Shown here one piece after another: positions 8,567 to 16,665 of a stretch of DNA of 46,580 nt (positions within the stretch are counted from its first letter, which is position 1; each line of letters starts with the position of its first letter). This DNA comes from Methanolinea sp. (GTDB lineage: Archaea > Halobacteriota > Methanomicrobia > Methanomicrobiales > Methanospirillaceae): positions 1 through 46,580 of the forward strand of contig JALOPW010000010.1 of assembly GCA_025453675.1 (NCBI GenBank), in the 5' to 3' direction. Both the position numbers and the translations under genes were made by a program. A model generated the notes under the pieces. It was given only the letters and a program-made list of their open reading frames with translations. It had not been told where the DNA came from and made no database searches.

Positions 8567-9694
8567 ATGGACACGTCGGTGAAAAATATCCAATCAGCGG
8601 GAGTCCCCGGTGAGGACTTCATGCAGTGGCAGGAGGAGGATCTTGCCGAAAGGTTGCCCGGGATGATGGAGAGCAGGCGGGATGCAGGACTTGAGGGCCT
8701 GGTCCAGGGTCTCGAAGCAGTGGTCATCAACACCGAGCCGGAAAGACTTGTACCTGCAGTCGAAGAACTGCAGGGAAACACCGGTCTTGGGATCGGAGAG
8801 CATTTCACCGACGCTGCATACCACACCTATGTGCTCGGGACCGGTGGTTCGCCCTCTCTCATGATCCGGAGCAGGAGTGCAGGAGAAAACCCATTTCTAC
8901 CGTATAACCTGGCGGAGAAGGCTCGCATTCTCCCCAACACACGGCTCGAGACATTCATTTTCCGGGCTTTGGACCTCGACACGTACGTAGAGATACAGAC
9001 CTCCATGGGTGTCCGCTTCATGACGGATGGGGTCATTGAAGCCCCCGGGTACCGGTTCATCCAGACCCTCCCATCCCTGTTCACCGGAAACTCGCTTGGA
9101 TTTATCGAGTGGAAGGGATCTGATCGTTCTTTCGCCGCAGCGGGAGCACAGGGCCTCCCCGTTTCCGATAAAAAGGTATATTTCCCCTGGCTCTCGCAGA
9201 TACATGGCCTGGATCATACCGCCACCAGGGTGAGGGCAAAGGAGAGGAACAGTGCCATCCTCGAGTTCCTCTCGCTCACAGGGTATCACTTTGATTTTGC
9301 GGTGTTCGTGAAGTCCCTCAACTCCATCACGAGCGTCGCCCGGCTGAGCAGGGATGACTTTGCGATGGTCTTCACGTCAGGGATCACACCCTATACTGAC
9401 GATGCGGTGTCCGGGCCCACGGAGAAGTTCATCCATTCCTACGGTACCCGTGTCCACCACATGGCCTTCTGCACCGAGGAGATCGAAGAGGTGTTCCATG
9501 AACTCCACGCCCATGGCATGGAGTTCCTTGTAGACCTGGTCGGATCCCGGGAGGAGGGGCTCAAGCAGACATTCTCCATGCCATCCCCCCACACCATGAT
9601 CGTGAACGAGTATATACACCGGTACGAGGGATTTGACGGGTTTTTCACCAGGAGCAATGTGGAAGCCCTGACGAGGGCCACCGGGCGGCAATGA
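8567..9694 (+). CDS. 4-hydroxyphenylpyruvate dioxygenase-like VOC-fold protein
   Basis: A 375-residue protein whose C-terminal half resembles the catalytic half of 4-hydroxyphenylpyruvate dioxygenase (HPPD). The likely metal ligands are His217 (IHGLDHTATRV), His297 (TRVHHMAFC) and Glu348 (MIVNEYIHRYEGFDGFF), followed by an HPPD-like tail SNVEALTRA. The first spacing, 80 residues, is close to that of real HPPDs; the second, 51, is about 30 shorter, so the active site is remodelled. The N-terminal half (LGIGEHFTDAAYHTYVLG) would be the second, non-catalytic VOC unit. HPPD needs O2, which is odd for a strict anaerobe, so the substrate and chemistry are open. The ATG at 8567 is chosen over a TTG one codon earlier. 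It is not in an obvious operon. Confidence 0.65.
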   Translation: MDTSVKNIQSAGVPGEDFMQWQEEDLAERLPGMMESRRDAGLEGLVQGLEAVVINTEPERLVPAVEELQGNTGLGIGEHFTDAAYHTYVLGTGGSPSLMIRSRSAGENPFLPYNLAEKARILPNTRLETFIFRALDLDTYVEIQTSMGVRFMTDGVIEAPGYRFIQTLPSLFTGNSLGFIEWKGSDRSFAAAGAQGLPVSDKKVYFPWLSQIHGLDHTATRVRAKERNSAILEFLSLTGYHFDFAVFVKSLNSITSVARLSRDDFAMVFTSGITPYTDDAVSGPTEKFIHSYGTRVHHMAFCTEEIEEVFHELHAHGMEFLVDLVGSREEGLKQTFSMPSPHTMIVNEYIHRYEGFDGFFTRSNVEALTRATGRQ

Positions 9695-9752
9695 TCCCGG
9701 TTCGGTATGTATTTCCTTCTGGAATGCCAAGCATTCAGGGAAGAGTGGTAGC

Positions 9753-10493
9753 ATGAGTAAATATTCCTGGCAGTTAAAGCTTGGTATCATCCTTCTCTTC
9801 AGCTCGTTCATCATTTATTCTCTCAAATTCGTTTTACTCGGGGATCCGGAGAACACCTACTATTATGTCTTCAACGCGCTGGGTTTCCTGCCCATCAACG
9901 TGCTCCTGGTCACCCTGGTATTGAATGAGCTGCTGAGTGTCAGGGCCCGCAGGGAACGCCTGGAAAAGCTGAACATGGTGATCGGGACGTTCTTTTCGGA
10001 GGTGGGAACAGACCTGCTGAAGAGCATCTCCAGAGCAGACTCATCTATCTCCACCCTTGAAGAGACTCTCAAAGTGAAAGGGGACTGGAATGACCAGGAT
10101 TTTCTCCGGGTGAGAAAGGTCATGGAAGAGTACGAGTTCCAGGTGGATTTCAGCCAGATTGATCTCGAGAGTATGAGGGCCTACCTCAAAGATAGGAGAA
10201 ATTTCCTGCTCCGTCTCCTGGAAAACCCCCTGCTCCTGGAGCACCAGGCATTCACCGAGGTGTTACGGGCGGTCTTTCACTTTACAGAGGAGATAGAAAG
10301 GAGGGATTGCCTCGCTGGTCTTCCGGAGAAGGATTGTGGGCACCTCAAAGGAGATATTGAGAGAATATACCGACTGCTCTCCCTGGAATGGCTCTCGTAT
10401 ATGAAGCACCTGCACGCTCACTACCCGTATCTTTCATCCCTGGCCATGCGGACAAATCCATTCGACAGCGAGGCGCAGGTTATCGTGAGTTGA
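9753..10493 (+). CDS. Unknown protein, two membrane segments plus cytosolic helical domain
   Basis: I do not recognise this 246-residue protein. The N-terminus has two hydrophobic segments (LGIILLFSSFIIYSLKFVLL near residue 10 and VFNALGFLPINVLLVTLVL near residue 40), followed by a basic stretch RARRERLEKLN that should lie in the cytosol. The remaining 170 residues are mainly helical and charged, with CLAGLPEKDCGHLKGDIER near residue 185 and a C-terminal SLEWLSYMKHLHAHYPYLSSLAM. It has a normal ATG start and stands between the HPPD-like gene and ferritin with its own gaps on both sides. Such two-segment plus helical-bundle proteins occur widely in methanogens without assigned function. Confidence 0.75.
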   Translation: MSKYSWQLKLGIILLFSSFIIYSLKFVLLGDPENTYYYVFNALGFLPINVLLVTLVLNELLSVRARRERLEKLNMVIGTFFSEVGTDLLKSISRADSSISTLEETLKVKGDWNDQDFLRVRKVMEEYEFQVDFSQIDLESMRAYLKDRRNFLLRLLENPLLLEHQAFTEVLRAVFHFTEEIERRDCLAGLPEKDCGHLKGDIERIYRLLSLEWLSYMKHLHAHYPYLSSLAMRTNPFDSEAQVIVS

Positions 10494-10555
10494 GCAGCAC
10501 CTCCCCCTCTCTCTTTGAATAAGTGTGTGCCCACATGAGATCCCTCCGCATGCTC

Positions 10556-10580
10556 TGTACACGATGGTATCAGGTGTACA
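10556..10580. promoter_or_regulatory. Inverted repeat upstream of ferritin, possible operator
   Basis: TGTACAC (10556-10562) and GTGTACA (10574-10580) form a perfect seven-base inverted repeat with an 11-base spacer, about 150 bases before the ferritin start. The spacing is compatible with a dimeric regulator contacting successive helix turns, but it is far from the start and no regulator is encoded nearby. Confidence 0.3.
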
Positions 10581-10715
10581 AGTGGTGTGTGGATGGGGTT
10601 CCCGCTCCGGCACGCTCTTTATCGTGAGCTGCCAGGGCGCAGAAAGATGCATATCTTTCGAGTATGGCCACGAACAAAACCATTAATGCCCGCCCTTGTA
10701 AATATCACCATGTTC

Positions 10716-10721
10716 AGGAGG
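10716..10721 (+). promoter_or_regulatory. Shine-Dalgarno site for the TTG start of ferritin
   Basis: AGGAGG lies seven bases before the TTG at 10729. It is the only strong ribosome site here and settles the choice of the rare start codon. Confidence 0.7.
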
Positions 10722-10728
10722 AATTCTA

Positions 10729-11217
10729 TTGCTGAAAAAGAGTATTGAAGATGCGCTGAACAAGCAGCTGAATGCAGAGCTCTACTCCTCGTATCTGTAT
10801 CTCTCGATGGCCGCACATTGCGAGACCATCCCTATGAAAGGGTTTGCCAAGTGGCTCCGGATCCAGGCAGACGAAGAGCGGGCCCACGGCATGAAATTTT
10901 TCGACTACATCATCGAGGCGGGAGGGACTGTCAAACTCACCAAAATCGATGCACCGAAGACAGAATGGAAGTCCGTGGGCGAGGTCTTTGACCAGGTCTA
11001 TGAACATGAGAAAAAGGTCACGGCGATGATCCATGGCCTAATGGACCTCGCGATAAAGGAGAAAGACTATGCCACCATCAATTTCCTTGGTTGGTTTGTA
11101 AAGGAGCAGGTGGAAGAAGAAGCCAATGCGAGCGAGATACAGGCCCAGATCAAGATGATGGGCGATATTGTGGGGCATCTCTTCTGGCTGGACCATGAAC
11201 TCGGGAAGAGGGAATAA
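10729..11217 (+). CDS. ftnA: Ferritin (non-heme, bacterial FtnA type)
   Basis: Iron-storage and ferroxidase protein of 162 residues that assembles into a 24-subunit shell in the cytosol. Ferroxidase-centre residues are visible in NAELYSSYLYLSMAAHCE (Glu near 17), ADEERAHGMKFFDYIIEAGG (Glu-Glu and His near 50) and VKEQVEEEANASEIQAQ (Glu near 127); the spacing is that of the FtnA family. The start is a TTG at 10729: an AGGAGG site at 10716-10721 sits seven bases before it, and homology starts with LKKSIEDALNKQLNAELY. An out-of-frame ATG at 10710 closes within 13 codons. Iron storage and detoxification fits an FeS- and ferredoxin-rich methanogen exposed to occasional oxygen. Confidence 0.93.
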   Translation: MLKKSIEDALNKQLNAELYSSYLYLSMAAHCETIPMKGFAKWLRIQADEERAHGMKFFDYIIEAGGTVKLTKIDAPKTEWKSVGEVFDQVYEHEKKVTAMIHGLMDLAIKEKDYATINFLGWFVKEQVEEEANASEIQAQIKMMGDIVGHLFWLDHELGKRE

Positions 11218-11301
11218 CTCTTTATTTTTCTATTCACAGCGAAAAGGCACCTTTTTTTGGGTTGACAGGCATAATACAGGAAGATCGTGAATGCGGTTAT
11301 G

Positions 11302-11377
11302 GATGAAAACAGCATCCGCGGTTTTCATCATGGGGGGGCATGTGATCCGACAGTCTCATGTGCGTTTCATAGGAAAG
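11302..11377 (+). repeat. Intergenic hairpin repeat, long-tail type, copy 1
   Basis: A perfect nine-pair inverted repeat, GATGAAAAC (11302-11310) and GTTTTCATC (11321-11329), is followed by a G-rich stretch and the block GTGATCCGACAGTCTCATGT plus GCGTTTCATAGGAAAG, ending at 11377. From 11318 on it is nearly identical to 33354-33411. It lies in a 456-base gap (11218-11673) behind ferritin. Apart from T-rich stretches just after the ferritin stop (11219-11233), I see nothing else in this gap. Confidence 0.75.
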
Positions 11378-11673
11378 TGCCTAGTGGCATATCCTCTCAT
11401 TTTTTCACATATCCGGTCAGACAAAAGGAAACCGGGGAAAGCCGTCAAGGAAATTGTTACCTCAAATGGTAGGTATTCTCCCTTCCAATCGATCAAGGGC
11501 AGAGTATCTCGACCGGATCTTTCTCTTCTCATCGCGTTCATCAACCTGCTCCCGGAAGGATGCAAGAGTGCCGGGGGATCGGGCGAAGAACGCATCTGTT
11601 CTTCCCCCTCCCTGCGGTTAGTCCTATACTCACAGGGGTCTCACCCCCGAAAAGGAGAGGGGGTTTCTTGGGG

Positions 11674-12741
11674 ATGCCAGAAAAAGTCTATTTCGCCAGC
11701 ATGAGAGCCCGGGATCCCGAGCAGAACACCATCTCAAAGATTCACTACCTTTTTGAGGAGTCAGGGCTCTCCGGAATGATCGATCCAGGGGATCTCACCG
11801 CGACCAAACTCCATTTCGGCGAATGGGGAAATGAATCCTATATTCATCCTGTATACGTCAGGCAGGTCGTTGATTGTGTGAAGGAGGCAGGAGGCCGGCC
11901 TTTTCTGACAGATTCAAACACGCTCTATTGTGGAAGCCGGGCAAATGCGGTTGATCACCTGTGCACTGCCGTGGAGCACGGTTTTGCATATGCGGTCTTC
12001 GGGGCCCCGGTGTTCATTGCTGACGGACTCGGGGAAGAAACCGGCAGCATGTTGAACTTCATACAAAGCATTTTCCGAGTGTGCTGATGTCGGGGGGATA
12101 TTCCCGATGCAGATACCATGATCGTCCTCTCGCATATCAAGGGGCACGAGTTGGCAGGCTTTGGAGGGCCAATCAAGAACCTTGCCATGGGATGTGCACC
12201 CCCGGCGGGAAAACAGGCCCAGCACTGCGCCCGCCCCCTCTATGTCCTTGAGAAATGTACCGGGTGCGGGAGGTGCGTCCCGGTCTGCCCGGGGGACGCC
12301 ATCACTCTTGATAAGACCAGGAACGGGCAGAGGGCCAGGATCGACCATGCATGCTGTATCGGGTGTTTTGAATGCATGACTATCTGTCCTTCGAATGCCA
12401 TAGAAGTCGACTGGGAGACGGAGATACCTGAATTCATCGAGAGGATGGTGGAATATGCGTTCGGGGTGGTGAAGGGGAAGGAACAGAAGACGGGGTACAT
12501 GAACTTCCTACTGCGTATTACTCCTGATTGTGACTGTGTGCCCTGGAGTGACGTATCCATTGTTCCGGATATCGGCATCCTCGCCTCCAGGGACCCGGTT
12601 GCCATCGATGCAGCGAGTTCTGAACTCGTGAATCCGGCAGAGGGGAAGAAGGGGTCGTTTCTATTACAGAACCACGAGAAGGGAAAGGATACGTTCAGGG
12701 GGATATGGAAGAACACGGACGGTTACCGGCAAATCCTGTAG
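11674..12741 (+). pseudogene. DUF362 protein with two 4Fe-4S motifs, reading frame interrupted
   Basis: DUF362-family iron-sulfur protein, about 355 residues if intact. The first part (KVYFASMRARDPEQNTIS to GAPVFIADGLGEE) and the second part (TMIVLSHIKGHELAGFGGPI, then CTGCGRCVPVCPGDAI and CIGCFECMTICPSNAI) are in the same frame, but a TGA at 12085-12087 lies between them. The -1 frame of the intervening stretch reads HVELHTKHFPSVLMSGG, which is what the family has here. So one base seems missing in or near the GGGG run at 12031-12034 and one extra in the G6 run at 12092-12097: two compensating homopolymer shifts. This may be a true double frameshift or sequencing error. If only the second part is made, it could start at the ATG at 12118. 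The ATG at 11674 follows a GGAGAGGGGG stretch. Confidence 0.8.
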
Positions 12742-12906
12742 GGAGAGGAGATTGCCCTTGGAGAGTCCACATATGACCTCATCAACATCGATTAACTCAT
12801 TCTATAGCAGAGAGCGAAGATAAGTCCATTTCCAAAGTGACCGATGCAAAAAGCATTGATTGCACGATATGACCACAACCTATAAGTAGAGAAGGAAGGC
12901 AAGCGC

Positions 12907-12913
12907 TTATAAA
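12907..12913 (+). promoter_or_regulatory. TATA box of the glutamate-synthase-like gene
   Basis: TTATAAA in an A/T-rich patch, with a likely transcription start near 12935. That gives a leader of roughly 70 bases before the ATG at 13007. The rest of the gap from 12742 shows nothing else I can name. Confidence 0.5.
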
Positions 12914-13006
12914 CATTTAAAATATAAAACTATGGTTAGTTTGGGTCTCTATTCCCAGACAAACTTTGATATTTTCGAAGTTCTACCAGAGCACAAGGAG
13001 AGTAAA

Positions 13007-14596
13007 ATGAACCTTCGACAGCCGAATGCAAATGAAGCGACGGGCACTACCAATCGTTCCCGCGACGTGGCACCGGTTTCCGGGATATGCACCCGGTGCG
13101 TGGACGGGTGCAAGGGAAGCTGCGAGATATGGTTATCCTCTTTCCGGGGGAGAGAAGTTCTCTACCCAGGGCCATTCGGGGAGATCACCGCAGGGGCAGA
13201 CAAGAATTACCCGGTGGACTATTCACACCTGAATATCCAGGGATACGCAATGGGGGCACGCGGACTCCCCGAAGGGACCGAGATCGGCCCGGACAGTGCC
13301 GTGTTCTACTCCGTGAACACCGAGACCGAGTATGGATGGGACATGAAAGTGAAGATGCGTGTCCCCATCTTCACCGGGGCGCTTGGTTCCACTGATATTG
13401 CCCGTATTAACTGGGAGCATTTTGCTATCGGAGCTGCGATTTCGGGAATTACGATCGTGTGCGGTGAGAATGTCTGCGGAGTGGACCCGGCCCTTGTCCT
13501 CGACAACAAGGGAAAGGTGAAGAAATCACCGGAGATGGACCGCCGGATCGAGCTGTACAAGAAATTCTGGGACGGCTACGGGGAGATGCTCGTCCAGATG
13601 AACGTGGAGGACACCCGTCTCGGCACCGCTGAGTATGTCGCTTCAAAACACCACCTGGATACCATCGAACTGAAATGGGGCCAGGGAGCAAAGTGCATCG
13701 GCGGTGAGATCAAGGTAAAATCCCTTGACAGGGCCATTGAACTGAAGAAGAGGGGGTATATCGTGCTCCCGGACCCGACCCGCCCGGATACGCAGATAGC
13801 CTTCAAACAGGGAGCATTCAAGGAGTTCGAACGCCATTCGCGCCTTGGATTCATCAGCAAAGAGGGATTCCTCGAGGAAGTTGACCGTCTCAGGGACGTG
13901 GGGTTCAAGCGTGTGACCCTGAAGACCGGGGCATACTCCGCAGTCGAACTGGCGATGGCCATTCGGTACGGTTCGGAAGCGAAAATCGACCTCCTCACCA
14001 TTGATGGGGCGCCTGGCGGGACCGGCATGAGCCCCTGGCCCATGATGAACGAATGGGGCATCCCCACCTTCTACCTCCAGTCACTGGCGATCGAATACTC
14101 CGAGCTCATGAAGAAGAGGGGAATGAGAGTCCCTGATCTGGCCATGGCGGGCGGGTTCTCTGACGAGCCGGGGGTATTCAAGGCTATCGCCATGGGCAGC
14201 CCATCCTTTAAGGCAGTGTGCATGGGCCGTGGCCTGATGATCCCGGGCATGGTCGGCAAGAACATAGAGAAATGGATAAAGGACGGGGATCTCCCGAAGA
14301 CCGTCTCCAAGTACGGTTCTGTCCCTGAAGAGATATTCGTGACCTGGGAGGAGCTCAAAGAGAAGTACGGTTCCAGGTTCAAGGAGATCCCGATGGGAGC
14401 GATAGGAATCTACACCTACGCCCAGAAATTCAAGATCGGACTCCAGCAGATCATGGCCGGGAACAGGAACTTCAACCTGCAGTCAGTCTCCCGCAATGAC
14501 CTGATGGCCCTTACCGAAGAGGCTTCCCGCATATCAGGCATCCCCTATGTCATGGACGCCTATGCAGACGAGGCGCTCACGGTGCTCCTTGACTGA
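13007..14596 (+). CDS. Glutamate synthase-like FMN-binding protein
   Basis: A 529-residue homologue of the central FMN-binding domain of glutamate synthase (GltB/GlxD family). The FMN barrel shows GALGSTDIARINWEHFAIGA near residue 125, IELKWGQGAKCIGGEIKVKS near 222 and DLLTIDGAPGGTGMSPWP near 335, the family's flavin-phosphate loop. The N-terminus has a compact cysteine group, Cys28, Cys31, Cys35 and Cys39 (CTRCVDGCKGSC), which could hold an FeS cluster or zinc. No glutaminase domain is fused and no gltD/gltA-like partner is nearby, so the actual reaction (glutamate synthesis or another FMN reduction) is uncertain. The ATG at 13007 has an AAGGAG site six bases upstream; an in-frame ATG at 12932 would put the start on top of the promoter. 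Confidence 0.85.
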   Translation: MNLRQPNANEATGTTNRSRDVAPVSGICTRCVDGCKGSCEIWLSSFRGREVLYPGPFGEITAGADKNYPVDYSHLNIQGYAMGARGLPEGTEIGPDSAVFYSVNTETEYGWDMKVKMRVPIFTGALGSTDIARINWEHFAIGAAISGITIVCGENVCGVDPALVLDNKGKVKKSPEMDRRIELYKKFWDGYGEMLVQMNVEDTRLGTAEYVASKHHLDTIELKWGQGAKCIGGEIKVKSLDRAIELKKRGYIVLPDPTRPDTQIAFKQGAFKEFERHSRLGFISKEGFLEEVDRLRDVGFKRVTLKTGAYSAVELAMAIRYGSEAKIDLLTIDGAPGGTGMSPWPMMNEWGIPTFYLQSLAIEYSELMKKRGMRVPDLAMAGGFSDEPGVFKAIAMGSPSFKAVCMGRGLMIPGMVGKNIEKWIKDGDLPKTVSKYGSVPEEIFVTWEELKEKYGSRFKEIPMGAIGIYTYAQKFKIGLQQIMAGNRNFNLQSVSRNDLMALTEEASRISGIPYVMDAYADEALTVLLD

Positions 14597-14612
14597 AGTG
14601 GAATGAGCAAGC

Positions 14613-14642
14613 GGCTTTTTGAAAAAGGCCAAAATCTTTTTT
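14613..14642 (+). terminator. Hairpin plus T tract between convergent genes
   Basis: GGCTTTTT and AAAAAGGCC pair around a very short loop and are followed within ten bases by a six-T tract ending at 14642. It sits between the convergent ends of the glutamate-synthase-like gene and the minus-strand gene that ends at 14671. Confidence 0.5.
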
Positions 14643-14670
14643 CCCGCAGCAATATCTCGAGGGGAGCGGG

Positions 14671-15816
14671 TCACCTTGGAGAGAATTCCTCGAGAATCTT
14701 CGAAGTAATCCGTGATCCAAGACTGGGGCCGAGGGACTCAAGCCACAGGAAGAAACCTACCCTGGAGGGGGTGAACCGTTCGAACTTGAAATTGCCCTCC
14801 CGATCCTGGACCATCTTCAAATACTCCTTCTTCTGGTTGGACCGGAAGTAAATGAGCGGTTCATACCCCGGGAGGTCCGTGGCAAGGATAGCCTTTGAGA
14901 ACTGTGTCCTTATATCATCAAAACTGACTTTCCGGCCCCTTATAGAGAACTCATACTCCTGGCACACGTTGCGGACAGCTGAAGGGTAGAGCCCGCCGTA
15001 GAGGATTTTCTTCACCAGCATGGACGTTTCATGGGGGTTTACCGCGCTCTTCACATCGACCTCATTTGAGACGCTGGAAAATACCCAGTTTCTCTCCCAG
15101 TCATGAAATTTCTGGTAATCAAAGGTACGTTTGAAGGTAAAGTCGGACGCTCTCACCATCTTTGGGTGTGGCGGACCAGGTTTCCATCCGGGGGGTGGTC
15201 TCTGCCTCCCTTTGAGGGTGGACTTGATCTCCTCGCAGGATGCAGTCTGGAGATGGATCGTATGGGGGCTTTTGAGGATCCTCCTCCCGGCCGAATAGTT
15301 TGAGACATTGAATGATGCCACCATCAAAAAAGGCACCCTGGACTGGTTGAAGAGATACCCAAGGAGCTTCCTCTTGTACTCAATCTCTACCTCGAACTCC
15401 TTGAGGTCAGAGGGGGAGGTCAGCACTTCGGCAAACGTGATATGATCATCCCCATCAACCATCAGGAGGTCAAACTCAGCCAGATCCTGGCCATTCCCGC
15501 GAATGGTGATATCCCCGGACCTGGAGTAGAATATCCCGTTCTGTCCCAGGCGTGCATTCCTGCCACCGCGTGGTGCGTCGGCACCTTTCAGGGCTAAAAA
15601 GCGTATAGCATCTGTTTTTGATGAAATCTCCACAAAAAGCTCGTAAATGATGGCTTCAAACCACCTCCCCTCGGCGGTCCGCATCTTCTCGAGATCCATT
15701 GAGAAGAGCTTGGCACGCTCCAGCTTGGAGAGGTGCCTCGTGGCATTCAGTGCAAGGGAAGAGTTGGGGCAAAAGGAAGGGGAATTTTTCGCCAGCCATG
15801 TGGAAAGTTGGTTCAT
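14671..15816 (-). CDS. Unknown protein with a possible nuclease-like core
   Basis: I do not recognise this 381-residue protein. The N-terminal part is basic and helical (LNATRHLSKLERAKLFSMDL). Residues 50-160 have the order of a PD-(D/E)XK-type fold: a conserved-looking Glu in EGRWFEAIIYELFVEIS, then EFDLLMVDGDDHITFAEVL and a helix with IEYKRKLLGYLFNQ; that is, Asp and Glu on adjacent strands, but without the usual Lys, so this is only a structural guess. The C-terminal half is rich in aromatic residues (WERNWVFSSVSN, KEYLKMVQDREGNFKFERF). It has an ATG start and is divergent from the response regulator. No mobile-element genes lie beside it. Base composition is slightly less G+C rich than the neighbours by eye. 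Confidence 0.7.
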   Translation of the reverse strand: MNQLSTWLAKNSPSFCPNSSLALNATRHLSKLERAKLFSMDLEKMRTAEGRWFEAIIYELFVEISSKTDAIRFLALKGADAPRGGRNARLGQNGIFYSRSGDITIRGNGQDLAEFDLLMVDGDDHITFAEVLTSPSDLKEFEVEIEYKRKLLGYLFNQSRVPFLMVASFNVSNYSAGRRILKSPHTIHLQTASCEEIKSTLKGRQRPPPGWKPGPPHPKMVRASDFTFKRTFDYQKFHDWERNWVFSSVSNEVDVKSAVNPHETSMLVKKILYGGLYPSAVRNVCQEYEFSIRGRKVSFDDIRTQFSKAILATDLPGYEPLIYFRSNQKKEYLKMVQDREGNFKFERFTPSRVGFFLWLESLGPSLGSRITSKILEEFSPR

Positions 15817-15883
15817 CCTGTCTACATTTATATAATCTTTGTGGTTAAAAAATATACCCGATCAGGATAAGGTCTTCACACAC

Positions 15884-15893
15884 AATATATATT
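15884..15893 (+). promoter_or_regulatory. TATA box of the response-regulator gene
   Basis: AATATATATT lies about 55 bases before the ATG at 15944, giving a predicted leader of roughly 30 bases that includes the ribosome site GGAGG at 15936-15940. Confidence 0.5.
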
Positions 15894-15943
15894 GCCTGAC
15901 GGCGGTATTGTAGATCATTCCCATCCGTGGGTGGCGGAGGGTT

Positions 15944-16399
15944 ATGGACAGTACCATACTTCTGGTGGATGATAACAAATTCATCGTGGACGGTCTGAAG
16001 GCTATCCTCTCCAAGAAAGGTTACCATATCCTGGTAACCTACAGCGGGGAAGAGGCGCTGGATCTTATGGAGCGGACAGTCCCCGATCTCATCCTGCTTG
16101 ATATCTCCATGGAGCCGATCGACGGGTGGGAAACCCTTGAGCGGGCCAGGAGAAGACCGGAATCTGCACATATCCCTGTCATTATATTTTCGGCCAGGAA
16201 GACTCTCCCTGAAGAGGCAAGAAGGAAAAGTCTTGGAGTGGCAGACGTCATATCAAAGCCAATCAATACGGGGCTGCTGATAGATGCAATAGAAAGGACC
16301 CTGAAAGGTAACAGGCCTGGGACTGGAAAGAAAATAGAACCAGATCTATCCGAGTTTCATATTAATATAGGTTTTGAGCGCCACCTCGCTGAACACTGA
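15944..16399 (+). CDS. Single-domain response regulator
   Basis: A 151-residue CheY-like receiver. The acidic pocket is in ILLVDDNKF (Asp9-Asp10), the phospho-acceptor Asp in PDLILLDISMEPIDG (about residue 53), the Thr/Ser switch in IPVIIFSARKTLPEE (about 83), and the Lys in DVISKPINTG (about 105). After the receiver come about 30 polar residues (GNRPGTGKKIEPDLSEFHIN) with no output domain. It must therefore act through protein contacts. No histidine kinase is adjacent, so the partner is encoded elsewhere. The start is supported by GGAGG a few bases upstream. Confidence 0.9.
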   Translation: MDSTILLVDDNKFIVDGLKAILSKKGYHILVTYSGEEALDLMERTVPDLILLDISMEPIDGWETLERARRRPESAHIPVIIFSARKTLPEEARRKSLGVADVISKPINTGLLIDAIERTLKGNRPGTGKKIEPDLSEFHINIGFERHLAEH

Positions 16400-16465
16400 A
16401 TACACTGGATCGTCCGTGCAGATTGTTGTTCTTAAGGACCAAACAAGGCCAGTTCTGTGAATATG

Positions 16466-16474
16466 TTTATATAG
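16466..16474 (+). promoter_or_regulatory. TATA box ahead of tRNA-Lys
   Basis: TTTATATAG lies about 45 bases before the mature tRNA. The predicted start near 16495 falls right after a perfect inverted repeat AGCATT-GTAAT-AATGCT (16481-16497). Confidence 0.55.
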
Positions 16475-16514
16475 TTTTCCAGCATTGTAATAATGCTGTG
16501 TGTTAGAAGAATGT

Positions 16515-16588
16515 GGGCTCGTAGCTCAGTTAGGTAGAGCGCCTGGCTTTTAACCAGGTGGTCGGGGGTTCAAATCCCTCCGGGCCCG
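16515..16588 (+). tRNA. tRNA-Lys (anticodon UUU)
   Basis: Full cloverleaf: acceptor GGGCTCG pairs with CGGGCCC plus a G discriminator; D arm GCTC...GAGC; anticodon stem CCTGG/CCAGG with loop CTTTTAA, giving UUU; T arm with TTCAAAT. There is no intron and CCA is not encoded. It lies 77 bases before the RNA polymerase operon on the same strand, with no terminator-like T tract between, so read-through from its promoter into rpoH is possible. Confidence 0.97.
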
Positions 16589-16665
16589 CTGCCGCGGTCA
16601 CAGCCAGCGGTTTTACCGGTGATGTCTCTGCGAGCAATCGATCATCCGAAGGACGGGGGTTTGGG

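Noticed and set aside
12085-12087. In-frame TGA in the DUF362 gene as a selenocysteine codon
   Set aside because: The sequence around it in this frame does not match the family, while the -1 frame does, so frameshifts explain it; no Sec insertion hairpin is evident.
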